A DNA stretch of 11,038 bases from Pseudomonadota bacterium (lineage in GTDB: Bacteria; Pseudomonadota; Alphaproteobacteria; Rhizobiales; Devosiaceae), in contig JAEZHZ010000105.1 of assembly GCA_023436745.1 (NCBI GenBank), positions 1 through 11,038 on the forward strand, in the 5' to 3' direction. The position numbers were made by a program, and so were the translations under genes. Below are positions 1 to 7,161 of the stretch, one piece after another; the first letter of the stretch is position 1, and every line of letters begins with the position of its first letter. The notes under the pieces are model-generated. The model was not told where the DNA came from. It saw only the letters and a list, made by a program, of their open reading frames with translations, and did not search any database.

Positions 1-122
1 CGTTCTCCGGAGCGACCATCCTGGGTGACGGCAGCGTGGCGCTCATTCTCGACACCGCGCATCTGGTCGCGTCCGGCCAGGGCTATGTCGATCGCAACCG
101 CATCACCGGGACAGCAGCATGA
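1..122 (+). CDS. cheA: Chemotaxis histidine kinase CheA, C-terminal end only (partial)
   Basis: Reading frame 3 is open from the left edge to the TGA at 120-122 and gives 39 residues. They include GDGSVALILDTAHLV, the last strands of the SH3-like P5 domain by which CheA binds CheW and receptor tips. The stop overlaps the cheW start as ATGA (119-122), typical of translationally coupled che operons. CheA phosphorylates itself and passes the phosphate to CheY and CheB. Only the C-terminus is visible, so the kinase class and the presence of the Hpt, dimerisation and ATPase domains cannot be judged. The identification rests on the P5-like signature plus the immediately following cheW, MCP, cheR and cheB. 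P5 and CheW share a fold, but a CheW would not normally have such a short tail after the GDGS strand. Confidence 0.85.
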   Translation, partial: FSGATILGDGSVALILDTAHLVASGQGYVDRNRITGTAA

Positions 123-601
123 GCATGACCGCTCTCACCATTCGGCTGGGCGATGAGCAGTTCGCCGTCGAGGCCGGCAGCGTTCGCGAGATCCTCGACG
201 TGGTTCCGATAACCCACGTGCCCAACGCCCCCGAATTCGTCAGCGGCCTCATCAACGTTCGAGGGCGGGTCGTTCCCCTCGCCGACATGCGGGTCATGTT
301 CGACATGGACCGGCCCGAGCCCAACGAGGACACGCGGATCGTCGTGATGGAAGTCGACATGGAGGGTGAGCCGACCATCGTCGGCATCCTCGCCGACAAG
401 GTTCACGACGTCACCACCATCGAAGCTGCCTCCATGGAGGAGGCCCCGCGCGTCGGCATGCGCTGGCGCCCCGAGTTCGTGCGCGCCATCGGCAAGCGCA
501 ACGGCAGCTTCATCATCATCCCCGACCTGGGGCGGATTTTCGAGAACGTGGGCGGCAGAAGCGCGCCCGCTGCAGCATCAGAAGAAAGGCCTGCACTGTG
601 A
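119..601 (+). CDS. cheW: Chemotaxis coupling protein CheW (first copy)
   Basis: A 160-residue single-domain CheW, the normal size for the family. It shows VREILDVVPI at residues 22-31, the scaffold signature GLINVRGRVVPLADMR at 43-58, the strand TRIVVMEVDM, and the closing IGKRNGSFIIIPDLGRIF. CheW is a cytoplasmic double SH3-like adapter that bridges receptor tips to CheA P5 and builds the chemosensory array. The ATG at 119 overlaps the cheA stop (ATGA). A second in-frame ATG at 125 is possible and would remove two residues. The last roughly 15 residues are a low-complexity Ala/Glu tail. It aligns without large gaps to the second CheW downstream (about 40% identical by eye), so the two look like paralogs on either side of the receptor gene. 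Confidence 0.93.
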   Translation: MSMTALTIRLGDEQFAVEAGSVREILDVVPITHVPNAPEFVSGLINVRGRVVPLADMRVMFDMDRPEPNEDTRIVVMEVDMEGEPTIVGILADKVHDVTTIEAASMEEAPRVGMRWRPEFVRAIGKRNGSFIIIPDLGRIFENVGGRSAPAAASEERPAL

Positions 602-2685
602 GACTGACTATCAAGACCAAGCTGGCGGCGACATTTGTCACCGTGGTCGCCCTGTCCGGGGCCAGCATGTTTATGGCACTGCAGGGATTGGGCAACATCA
701 ACTCGTCGCTCTCCGCCGCAATCGCTGGGCCGGTCGAGCGTTCGCAGGTTCTCAAGCAGATCAAGCTCGACCTGGTCATGATCTCGGACAGTGCCCGAGC
801 CATGATGCTCAGCACCGACAGTGCCGAGATGAGCCAGTTTGTCGCGTCGATGGCGAGCAACTACGAACACTTGCGCGAGGAGGCAACTGAACTCGCGGGG
901 TCCTTCACCAACCCCGACAACGTCGCCGACATGCAGAGCCTCATAGCGACGCTCGACAGCTACTGGGACGCATTGCAGCAGGCCAAGAACGAGGCACTGA
1001 AAAACTCGGACACCGTCGCGTTTGCCGTGACCACCTCCGAAGGCAGCGCAGCCATCACCGCCATCGAAGACACCATGGGCAAGTTGCTGCCGGCCCTGGC
1101 CAGCCGTCTTAATGCTGGCGATGTCAGCGCCTTCCCTGCGTACGAAACCGCCAGCTCGCTCTTCCTCAATGCCAGCGACGTGTTCCGCCAGCACCGAAAC
1201 GTCCTGCTCGCCTCCAGCGCCCCCGCAAAGCAGGATGAGTGGTTCAACGATTTCGACGGTGTCTTCGAACAGATCCAGCCGACCATCGACCGCCTCGCGC
1301 GACTGGTTGGACCGGCAGAAGCTCCCCTGGCCAACCAGTTGCGCAGCGACATCGACGCCCTCTTCGCCGCTATGGCCAAGGGCAACGAGATCGCCATGCA
1401 GCGTTCGCAGTACAACGCCAACCAGATCGCCGAGACGGTTGCTGCACCCCTGCTCGCCCGCATCAACGAACTCGGCGACACGATTGTGGCGCGCAACGAG
1501 CTCACGGTTGCCAACGCGCTGGCCGACGCCAACGAGCTCTACGAGTCGACCCGCATGTTCCTCTTCGCGCTCCTGATCGGCTCGGCTCTGATCGCCGCAG
1601 TTGCCGCAACCTGGATCGTGGTGTCCATCTCGCGTGCCCTGAGCAGCGCCGTGCGCCTTGCCAATGATGTTGCCGAGGGCGATCTCAGCGCCACCGCAAG
1701 CGTCAAGGGTGACGATGAGGTCGGCGACCTGATCAAGGCCCTGAACGCCATGACCGCCAAGCTCCGCGAGGTTGTCGCCGAAGTGACCAACGCCACGCGC
1801 AACGTCACTGCCGGCAGCCAGGAAATGTCCGCAACGGCCGAACAGCTGAGCCAGGGCGCCACCGAGCAGGCTTCGTCCACCGAGGAAGCTTCGGCCTCCA
1901 TGGAAGAGATGGCTGCAACCATCAAGCAGTCGGCCGACAACGCCTCCCAGACCGAGAAGATCGCCCGCCAGTCTGCGGCCGATGCCATCGCCTCGGGCGA
2001 AGCGGTCACCAATGCCGTCAACGCCATGCAGACCATCGCGGAAAAGATCATGGTCGTGCAGGAGATCGCCCGTCAGACCGACCTCCTTGCCCTGAACGCC
2101 GCCGTCGAGGCTGCTCGGGCCGGTGAGCACGGTCGCGGCTTTGCCGTCGTCGCCTCGGAAGTGCGTAAGCTCGCCGAGCGCTCGCAGGCCGCCGCAGCCG
2201 AGATCTCCACCCTGTCAGGCACCACGGTGAAGGCCGCCCAATCCGCCGGTGAGATGCTGTCGCGCCTCGTGCCCGACATCCAGCGCACCGCCGAACTGGT
2301 GGAAGAGATCTCCGCCGGCAGCCGCGAGCAGAATGCCGGTGCTGCCCAGATCAACACCGCCATCCAGCAGCTCGACAAGGTCACCCAGCAGAACACCTCC
2401 GCCGCCGAGGAAATGTCCTCCACTGCCGAGGAACTGGCCAGCCAGGCCGAGCAGCTGCAGGCAGCGATCGGGTACTTCCGCATTTCCGGAGGAGCATCCA
2501 CCGAGGTTGCCCCGGCGGCTGCGACAGCTTCCGCCGCACGCCGGAACCTCAAGCAGCAGATCATTGCCGTATCGCCGCACATGGCTCCCAGGTCGCGGCC
2601 CGCCAACAGCGGCGGCTTCGACATCGACCTCGGCGATGGCGGGGACGAGTTCGACGCCGAGTTCACCCGCCGCGGCGCGGCGTGA
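598..2685 (+). CDS. Transmembrane methyl-accepting chemotaxis protein with a long helical periplasmic sensor
   Basis: A 695-residue chemoreceptor. In order it has a short basic N-terminus, TM1 (about 9-28), an all-helical periplasmic region (about 29-319), TM2 (about 320-342), HAMP (about 343-395) and the cytoplasmic hairpin. The hairpin tip is QTDLLALNAAVEAARAGE from Q493, followed by FAVVASEVRKLAERS. Candidate methylation pairs are E429/E430 and E436/E437 on the descending helix and E604/E605 and E611/E612 on the ascending helix. The sensor, about 290 residues, is roughly twice a simple four-helix-bundle domain, so a helical-bimodular (HBM)-like arrangement is likely; its ligand is unknown. 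The GTG start at 598 overlaps the cheW stop (GTGA) and has an AAAGG ribosome site 8 bases upstream. There is no NWETF-type CheR tether; instead the tail is acidic (FDIDLGDGGDEFDAEF), then RRGAA. Its first-heptad counts suggest a shorter signalling domain than that of Tsr. Confidence 0.95.
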   Translation: MRLTIKTKLAATFVTVVALSGASMFMALQGLGNINSSLSAAIAGPVERSQVLKQIKLDLVMISDSARAMMLSTDSAEMSQFVASMASNYEHLREEATELAGSFTNPDNVADMQSLIATLDSYWDALQQAKNEALKNSDTVAFAVTTSEGSAAITAIEDTMGKLLPALASRLNAGDVSAFPAYETASSLFLNASDVFRQHRNVLLASSAPAKQDEWFNDFDGVFEQIQPTIDRLARLVGPAEAPLANQLRSDIDALFAAMAKGNEIAMQRSQYNANQIAETVAAPLLARINELGDTIVARNELTVANALADANELYESTRMFLFALLIGSALIAAVAATWIVVSISRALSSAVRLANDVAEGDLSATASVKGDDEVGDLIKALNAMTAKLREVVAEVTNATRNVTAGSQEMSATAEQLSQGATEQASSTEEASASMEEMAATIKQSADNASQTEKIARQSAADAIASGEAVTNAVNAMQTIAEKIMVVQEIARQTDLLALNAAVEAARAGEHGRGFAVVASEVRKLAERSQAAAAEISTLSGTTVKAAQSAGEMLSRLVPDIQRTAELVEEISAGSREQNAGAAQINTAIQQLDKVTQQNTSAAEEMSSTAEELASQAEQLQAAIGYFRISGGASTEVAPAAATASAARRNLKQQIIAVSPHMAPRSRPANSGGFDIDLGDGGDEFDAEFTRRGAA

Positions 2686-3155
2686 GCGCAGTCGCCATGG
2701 CAGACCAGGCGCAATACGTCACCATCGGTGTCGCGGACGAAACGTTCGCGGCCCCGGTCACCAAGGTCCAGGAGATCCTGGACATGCGGCCGATCGCCCG
2801 GCTGCCGCGCGCACCCGATCACCTGCTCGGGGTGATCGATGTGCGTGGCGACGGCGTCCCGGTCGTGGATCTCAGGCTGCTTCTCGGCATGACGCCCGCG
2901 TCCGACACCGAGAACACCCGGATTGTCGTCCTCGCCATCAACGGGCCCGCCGGGCCCGTCACCGTTGGCCTGCGCGCCGACCGCGTGTTCGAGGTGGCAG
3001 TACTCGATAGCGAGGAGCTCGATCCCCCGCCGGCGGTCAGCGCCGGCTGGAGCGGGCATTGCATCGCCGGCATCGGGCGGCGGAACGGTCGTTTCGTTAC
3101 GGTGCTCGACCTCGATCAGCTGCTGAGCGACGCCGCCCGGGCAAGGGCAGCGTGA
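2682..3155 (+). CDS. cheW: Chemotaxis coupling protein CheW (second copy)
   Basis: 157 residues from the GTG at 2682, which overlaps the receptor stop as GTGA. The ATG at 2697 (residue 6) is an equally plausible start, and no good Shine-Dalgarno site distinguishes them. The CheW fold is evident from VTKVQEILDMRPI (26-38), GVIDVRGDGVPVVDLR (50-65), NTRIVVLAI and IAGIGRRNGRFVTVLDLDQLL near the end. It should act as a cytoplasmic receptor-kinase adapter alongside CheW1. Relative to CheW1 the otherwise similar signature has NVRGR changed to DVRGD, reversing a charge next to the receptor/kinase contact surface. The two may therefore be specialised, for example one pairing with CheA P5 and the other filling CheW-only rings; that split is inference. 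Confidence 0.92.
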   Translation: MSAVAMADQAQYVTIGVADETFAAPVTKVQEILDMRPIARLPRAPDHLLGVIDVRGDGVPVVDLRLLLGMTPASDTENTRIVVLAINGPAGPVTVGLRADRVFEVAVLDSEELDPPPAVSAGWSGHCIAGIGRRNGRFVTVLDLDQLLSDAARARAA

Positions 3156-4033
3156 TGCCGGCTGCGACCGCAATCCTGGCCGGCCGTGCCCTCGACGAGG
3201 ATCGGCTCTCGGCCGCCGACTTCGAGCGTATCGCCGACCTGATCGGCCGGGAAGTGGGCATTCGCCTGCCCCCCGGCAAGCGTCTGATGGTGGAGGGACG
3301 GCTTCGCCGCCGCCTGCGCGCACTCGAACTGCAGAACTTCGATATTTACTGCAGGTACCTCTTCAGCGGTAACGGACTGCAAGCAGAACTTCCCAATCTC
3401 ATCAACGTCGTTACCACCAACAAGACCGACTTCTTCCGCGAACCGGAGCACTTCAACCTGATGCGCTCGATGCTGGTCCCGGGCCTTCTTGCCGCCCGCT
3501 CAGGCACGCATCAGCCCTTGCTGAAGGTCTGGAGCGCTGCCGCCTCGACCGGTGCCGAAGCCTATACCGCGGCCATGGTGCTTGCGGATTTGGCGAGGCA
3601 GAACAAGGACTTCCGCTTCGCGATCCTCGGCACGGACGTGTCGACCGAAGTGCTCGACACCGCCCGCCGGGCCATCTACCCCGCCGACCAGATCATGCCG
3701 GTCCCGGCCGAGTACCAGTCGCGCTACCTGCTCTGGCCCCGTCGCCGGGGCCTTCGCAACGAAGTCCGCATCGTGCCGGAATTGCGCCGCCACGTCCGCT
3801 TCGAACACCTCAACCTCATGGACACGAGCTACCCATACGACCGGGACGTCGACATCATCCTGCTGCGCAACGTCCTGATCTATTTCAGCAAATCCGACCA
3901 GGCGGCGGTCATTTCCCGGCTTGTCGGGCATTTGCGCCCCGGCGGTTATCTTTTGCTTGGGCATTCGGAGTCCATGATCGGCACCGCCGTTCCCGTGCGG
4001 CAGGTCGCCCCTGCCGTGTTCCAGCGAGTGTAA
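3155..4033 (+). CDS. cheR: Chemoreceptor glutamate methyltransferase CheR
   Basis: 292 residues from the ATG at 3155, whose A is also the last base of the cheW2 stop (TGATG). AAGGG at 3143-3147 lies 7 bases upstream. The frame extends further upstream but only with arginine-rich shadow sequence inside cheW2. CheR uses S-adenosylmethionine to methylate receptor glutamates, setting adaptation together with CheB. Visible features are the N-terminal helical domain (SAADFERIADLIGREVGI), the TTNKTDFFREPEHF motif, the SAM-binding WSAAASTG loop, GTDVST with the acidic SAM residue, LLRNVLIYF (the conserved RNV-IYF segment), and LRPGGYLLLGHSES at the end. The usual GEEPYS after the SAM loop reads GAEAYT here: the second Glu, matching the SAM-contacting E129 of Salmonella CheR by spacing, is kept. 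The first Glu and the Pro are lost. No tetratricopeptide extension is present. Confidence 0.95.
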   Translation: MPAATAILAGRALDEDRLSAADFERIADLIGREVGIRLPPGKRLMVEGRLRRRLRALELQNFDIYCRYLFSGNGLQAELPNLINVVTTNKTDFFREPEHFNLMRSMLVPGLLAARSGTHQPLLKVWSAAASTGAEAYTAAMVLADLARQNKDFRFAILGTDVSTEVLDTARRAIYPADQIMPVPAEYQSRYLLWPRRRGLRNEVRIVPELRRHVRFEHLNLMDTSYPYDRDVDIILLRNVLIYFSKSDQAAVISRLVGHLRPGGYLLLGHSESMIGTAVPVRQVAPAVFQRV

Positions 4034-4036
4034 GAC

Positions 4037-5164
4037 ATGGGCGCCACCGCCTCTGCCAAGATCCGCGTGCTCATCGTCGACGATAGCGCCTCCGTCAGGA
4101 CCACCCTGAGCCAGATCATCTCGGCCGATCCGCACCTTGAAGTCATGGGAACCGCGGCTGACCCCTATGTCGCCGTCGAGCGTATCCGCCAGGAAGTGCC
4201 GGACGTGATGTTCCTCGACATCGAGCTCCCGCGCATGGATGGCCTGACCTTCCTTCGCAAGATCATGTCCCAGCGGCCGATCCCGGTGGTCATCTGTTCC
4301 AGCCTCGCCGAGACCGGCTCCGAGACCCTGATGCAGGCGCTCGAGGCCGGCGCCGTCGATGTGGTGACCAAGCCGCGCGTGGATACGGCGCAGTTCCTCC
4401 AGGAATCGGCGATGCGCATCTGCGACGCCGCCAAGGCCGCCGCCCACGCCAAGATCCGGGGGATCAAGAAGGAGGCGCCCCCGCTCAATGTCGAGGCAAA
4501 ACTGACCGCGGACGCGGTCATTCCGCCACTTTCCGGGCACCGCCGGTCCAGCCTGATGGCTGCCATGCCGACCACCGATCCCATCGTCGCCATCGGCGCC
4601 TCGACGGGGGGCACCGAGGCTCTCCGCGGCGTGCTCGAAGCCCTGCCCGCCACCAGCCCTGCCATCCTTATAGTTCAGCACATGCCCGAAAAATTCACAG
4701 GAGCCTTCGCCCACCGGCTCAACAGCACCTGCGCCGTCTCGGTCAAGGAGGCGGAGGATGGGGACGTGATCCAGTCCGGCCGGGTACTTATCGCCCCGGG
4801 CAACCGTCACATGCGTCTGGTGCGCTCGGGCCAGCGCTATACCGTTTCCATTCTCGAGGGCCCCCATGTCTCCCGGCACCGTCCATCGGTGGACGTCCTG
4901 TTCCGCTCGACGGCGCAGGCGGCCGGACGGAACGCTCTCGGCATCCTTTTGACCGGCATGGGTGACGACGGAGCCCGCGGGCTCCTCGAGATGCGGCAGA
5001 TGGGCAGCCCGACGCTGGCGCAGGACGAGGAAACCTCGGTGGTGTTCGGCATGCCGAAGGAGGCGATCGCACTCGGCGCTGCGGGCAAGGTGTTGCCGCT
5101 CGGCCGTATGGCGGCCGAGATCGCAGCCTTTGGCCGGCAGCATGCGCTGGGAGGCGTGGCATGA
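4037..5164 (+). CDS. cheB: Chemotaxis response regulator / protein-glutamate methylesterase CheB
   Basis: 375 residues. The receiver domain (about 8-120) has the acidic pair D15/D16, phosphoacceptor D61 in MFLDIELPRMDG and K112 in VTKPRV. A charged linker (about 120-185) follows, then the methylesterase domain with the serine-hydrolase triad S189 (IGASTGGTEAL), H215 (VQHMPEKF) and D311 (TGMGDDGARG). All catalytic positions are intact. Phosphorylated by CheA, CheB removes methyl groups from receptor glutamates (and deamidates glutamines), opposing CheR. The ATG at 4037 lies three bases after the cheR stop, the only non-overlapping junction in the operon. No strong ribosome site is visible, so translation probably depends on coupling. 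The stop overlaps the next start as ATGA (5161-5164). It carries the only receiver domain encoded in the window. Confidence 0.96.
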   Translation: MGATASAKIRVLIVDDSASVRTTLSQIISADPHLEVMGTAADPYVAVERIRQEVPDVMFLDIELPRMDGLTFLRKIMSQRPIPVVICSSLAETGSETLMQALEAGAVDVVTKPRVDTAQFLQESAMRICDAAKAAAHAKIRGIKKEAPPLNVEAKLTADAVIPPLSGHRRSSLMAAMPTTDPIVAIGASTGGTEALRGVLEALPATSPAILIVQHMPEKFTGAFAHRLNSTCAVSVKEAEDGDVIQSGRVLIAPGNRHMRLVRSGQRYTVSILEGPHVSRHRPSVDVLFRSTAQAAGRNALGILLTGMGDDGARGLLEMRQMGSPTLAQDEETSVVFGMPKEAIALGAAGKVLPLGRMAAEIAAFGRQHALGGVA

Positions 5165-6873
5165 GCGCGATCATCAACAACGCGGTAACGATCGATCCGC
5201 GCGCTGCACGCCTTCGCACCATTGCCGAGGGGCTGGCCGCGCCACGCCGGGACATCGAGTCCGGGTTCACAGCAGTGGGTTCCAGGTTGAGCGACGCTGC
5301 GGCGACAATCAACCGACTGACGCGGGTTTTCGACGCTTTGCCCCACGCGCTCGAAGGCGCCGAGGTTGCCGAAGCGACGGGCAGTCTGCGCGCCGTGGCC
5401 GATGCGGCCCGCTCCATCGGCCAGAACTATGCCGACGAGAAGGTGCAGTTGCAGCGGCTGCTGACAGAGGTCCAGGCCGCCCACACGCCAATCGGCGAAC
5501 TGCAGCGCACGATCAAGATGATGGGCATCGTCTCCATCAACGCCCGGGTGACCGCTGCCGGTATTGTCGGAGAGAACGAGGACTTCGCCGTCTTCACCAC
5601 CGACATCGCGCAGCTTTCAGCAAGCGCCAGCCAGACAATCCAGGACTTCTCGCAGTCATACCAGCGCGTCATCAACGACGTACAAAATGCCAGCCGGCAG
5701 CGGGAGCAGTTCGACCGCGACCATGCCAACACGCTCGCCGAACTCGCCGATAGTCTCGAGCACGCCCTTCTGGCGGTCAACGAACAGCGCCAGCGCAGCC
5801 TGGCCGGCAGCGCCGAAACCAGCAAGGTCTCACGCCAGATCGCGGCGAAGATCGGTGGTGCAGTCATGGCCTTGCAGGTGGGCGATTCTACGCGTCAGCG
5901 GATGGAGCATGTGGAAGCGGCCTTGCTCGAACTGGCGGAACGCCCCTCGGACACTACTCCGGAAGATTCCACCATCGGGGTGATCTCGGCCCTGCAGCAG
6001 GCCCAGGTGACCGACGCCGGCAGAACCTTCGAGCAAGAGGTGAACGCCGCCGCCGACGCGCTGACGGCCCTCGCAGGCGAAGCCACCGCGATGATGCAGC
6101 ATAGCCGCGGCCTCTACGGCGGGGACAACGGCTCCACGGCGCTGAGCGCGCTCAATCATGAGTTGAAGGCAGCTGTTGAGGTGCTCCGCAGCTTCGAGCG
6201 GGAGCGCCAGAAACTCGAGCGCATGGCAAGTGCGGTTGAGAGCACCGTGCGGACGCTGCTCACCCACGTGGAGGCCGTGCAGGACATCGAGGCGAATATG
6301 CGCCTCGTCAGCCTGAACGCCGCCGTCCGATGCGCCCAGTTGGGTCCCCGCGGCGCACCACTGACGGTGATCGCGGTACAGTTGCGCGAACTCACCTCGG
6401 AAACAGTCGTCTCCGCAGAAGCGGCGATGCAGCGGCTGAATTCGGCTGCGACTCTGGTCGAAGCCTTCGTTGCCGGCGCCGATGGTGCAGGTCACCTGGA
6501 AGAGATCGAGCGTGAGGCGAGCCACGCCGTGGACCTGCTGTCACGACTCGACAATCTACTGGCGGAGGCGTTGGGCTCGCTGGACAGCGAGGGCCCGAGG
6601 GTGCTCTCGGCCCTTGAGATCGCCGCTGATGAACTCGGCGCTCAGGCCCGTGTCTTCGAAGCCATGGCAGATGCCGGTCTCTCCCTTGCGGAATACGCCC
6701 ACATGCCGCACACGCACACGCTGCCACCCGACGTTCTGGCCCATGCCGCTCGGCTTGCGACCCGCTACACCATGACCGCCGAGCGTGATGTTCACACACG
6801 CCTGCTCGGCTCCGCCGGCGCAGCGCCTGAGCCTGCTGCCAATGATGTGGACCTGCTGGATTTTGAGCTCTGA
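5161..6873 (+). CDS. Soluble chemoreceptor-like protein with two degenerate MCP tips and a CheZ-like DxTxQ helix
   Basis: 570 residues, almost entirely predicted helix/coiled coil, with no transmembrane segment or HAMP; cytoplasmic. A strong GGGAGG ribosome site lies 6 bases before the ATG, which overlaps the cheB stop. Two stretches align without gaps to the hairpin tip of the neighbouring MCP. The first is SINARVTAAG then FAV, with N127 and F142. The second is SLNAAVRCAQLGPRG then VIAVQLREL, with N386. Both lose the E-A-A-R-A-G-E core, so neither looks like a normal CheA/CheW-contacting tip. Between them, MALQVGDSTRQRMEHV (about 236-251) matches the pattern of CheZ's catalytic helix, with D242 and Q246 in the places of D143 and Q147. 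The C-terminus is a Gly/Ala/Pro linker followed by NDVDLLDFEL, similar to the CheY-binding tail of CheZ. The family is usually annotated only as a chemotaxis or methyl-accepting protein, to my knowledge. A phosphatase or CheY-docking role is inference; the operon position supports a chemotaxis role strongly. Confidence 0.75.
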   Translation: MSAIINNAVTIDPRAARLRTIAEGLAAPRRDIESGFTAVGSRLSDAAATINRLTRVFDALPHALEGAEVAEATGSLRAVADAARSIGQNYADEKVQLQRLLTEVQAAHTPIGELQRTIKMMGIVSINARVTAAGIVGENEDFAVFTTDIAQLSASASQTIQDFSQSYQRVINDVQNASRQREQFDRDHANTLAELADSLEHALLAVNEQRQRSLAGSAETSKVSRQIAAKIGGAVMALQVGDSTRQRMEHVEAALLELAERPSDTTPEDSTIGVISALQQAQVTDAGRTFEQEVNAAADALTALAGEATAMMQHSRGLYGGDNGSTALSALNHELKAAVEVLRSFERERQKLERMASAVESTVRTLLTHVEAVQDIEANMRLVSLNAAVRCAQLGPRGAPLTVIAVQLRELTSETVVSAEAAMQRLNSAATLVEAFVAGADGAGHLEEIEREASHAVDLLSRLDNLLAEALGSLDSEGPRVLSALEIAADELGAQARVFEAMADAGLSLAEYAHMPHTHTLPPDVLAHAARLATRYTMTAERDVHTRLLGSAGAAPEPAANDVDLLDFEL

Positions 6874-6880
6874 AAAGGCA

Positions 6881-6911
6881 AAGCCCAGACACTCACAGAG
6901 TGTCTGGGCTT
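6881..6911. terminator. Strong hairpin terminator, bidirectional, between the che operon and tRNA-Met
   Basis: AAGCCCAGACACTC (6881-6894) and its exact reverse complement GAGTGTCTGGGCTT (6898-6911) form a 14-bp stem with a 3-base ACA loop. On the plus strand TCTTTT follows (6911-6916), ending the che operon 7 bases after its stop codon. Read on the minus strand, the hairpin lies 4 bases past the encoded CCA of the tRNA and is followed by TGCCTTTT. It can therefore also terminate the tRNA transcript. The plus-strand T-run touches the tRNA 3' end, so the two units are packed with no spare sequence. Confidence 0.9.
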
Positions 6912-6915
6912 CTTT

Positions 6916-6992
<77 letters not shown>

Positions 6993-7017
6993 TCAACGTC
7001 GCCGCAGCGACACCGGC

Positions 7018-7046
7018 TATATAGGGGGCTCTCGCCGGGACCTCAA
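7018..7046 (-). promoter_or_regulatory. Sigma-70-type promoter of the initiator tRNA gene
   Basis: On the minus strand TTGAGG (7046-7041) is followed, after exactly 17 bases, by TATATA (7023-7018), then a GC-rich discriminator and the tRNA 5' end at 6992. Transcription would start near 7011, giving a leader of about 20 bases. The -10 matches TATAAT at four leading positions and the -35 matches TTGACA at four of six. A GC-rich discriminator is usual for stable-RNA promoters under stringent control, so ppGpp/DksA sensitivity is plausible but not shown. Confidence 0.7.
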
Positions 7047-7161
7047 CCCCCTCAGTGAGTGTTTTTTCGATCTGCTGGGGACAATTGCACTGCCCTTCCC
7101 ATCGGCGCGCTATTGGCTAGTCTGCCGTCCTCGCCATCGATGAATCCCGGAAGACTCGACC

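Noticed and set aside
403..2130. A 575-codon open frame on the minus strand, antisense to the receptor gene.
   Set aside because: It mirrors the GC-rich codon structure of the MCP gene, has Gly/His/Asp-rich shadow composition and shows no domain. The plus strand encodes a full MCP.
3059..3154. Upstream start for cheR inside cheW2.
   Set aside because: The added residues are arginine-rich shadow of cheW2. The ATG at 3155 has a ribosome site and the expected N-terminus.
3500..5143. A 547-codon minus-strand frame opposite cheR and cheB.
   Set aside because: Same shadow behaviour. Both catalytic domains are on the plus strand and the antisense product has no recognisable motif.
7047..7068. CTCAGTGAG followed by a T-run as a terminator.
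   Set aside because: The palindrome has only a one-base centre and cannot form a stable hairpin loop.
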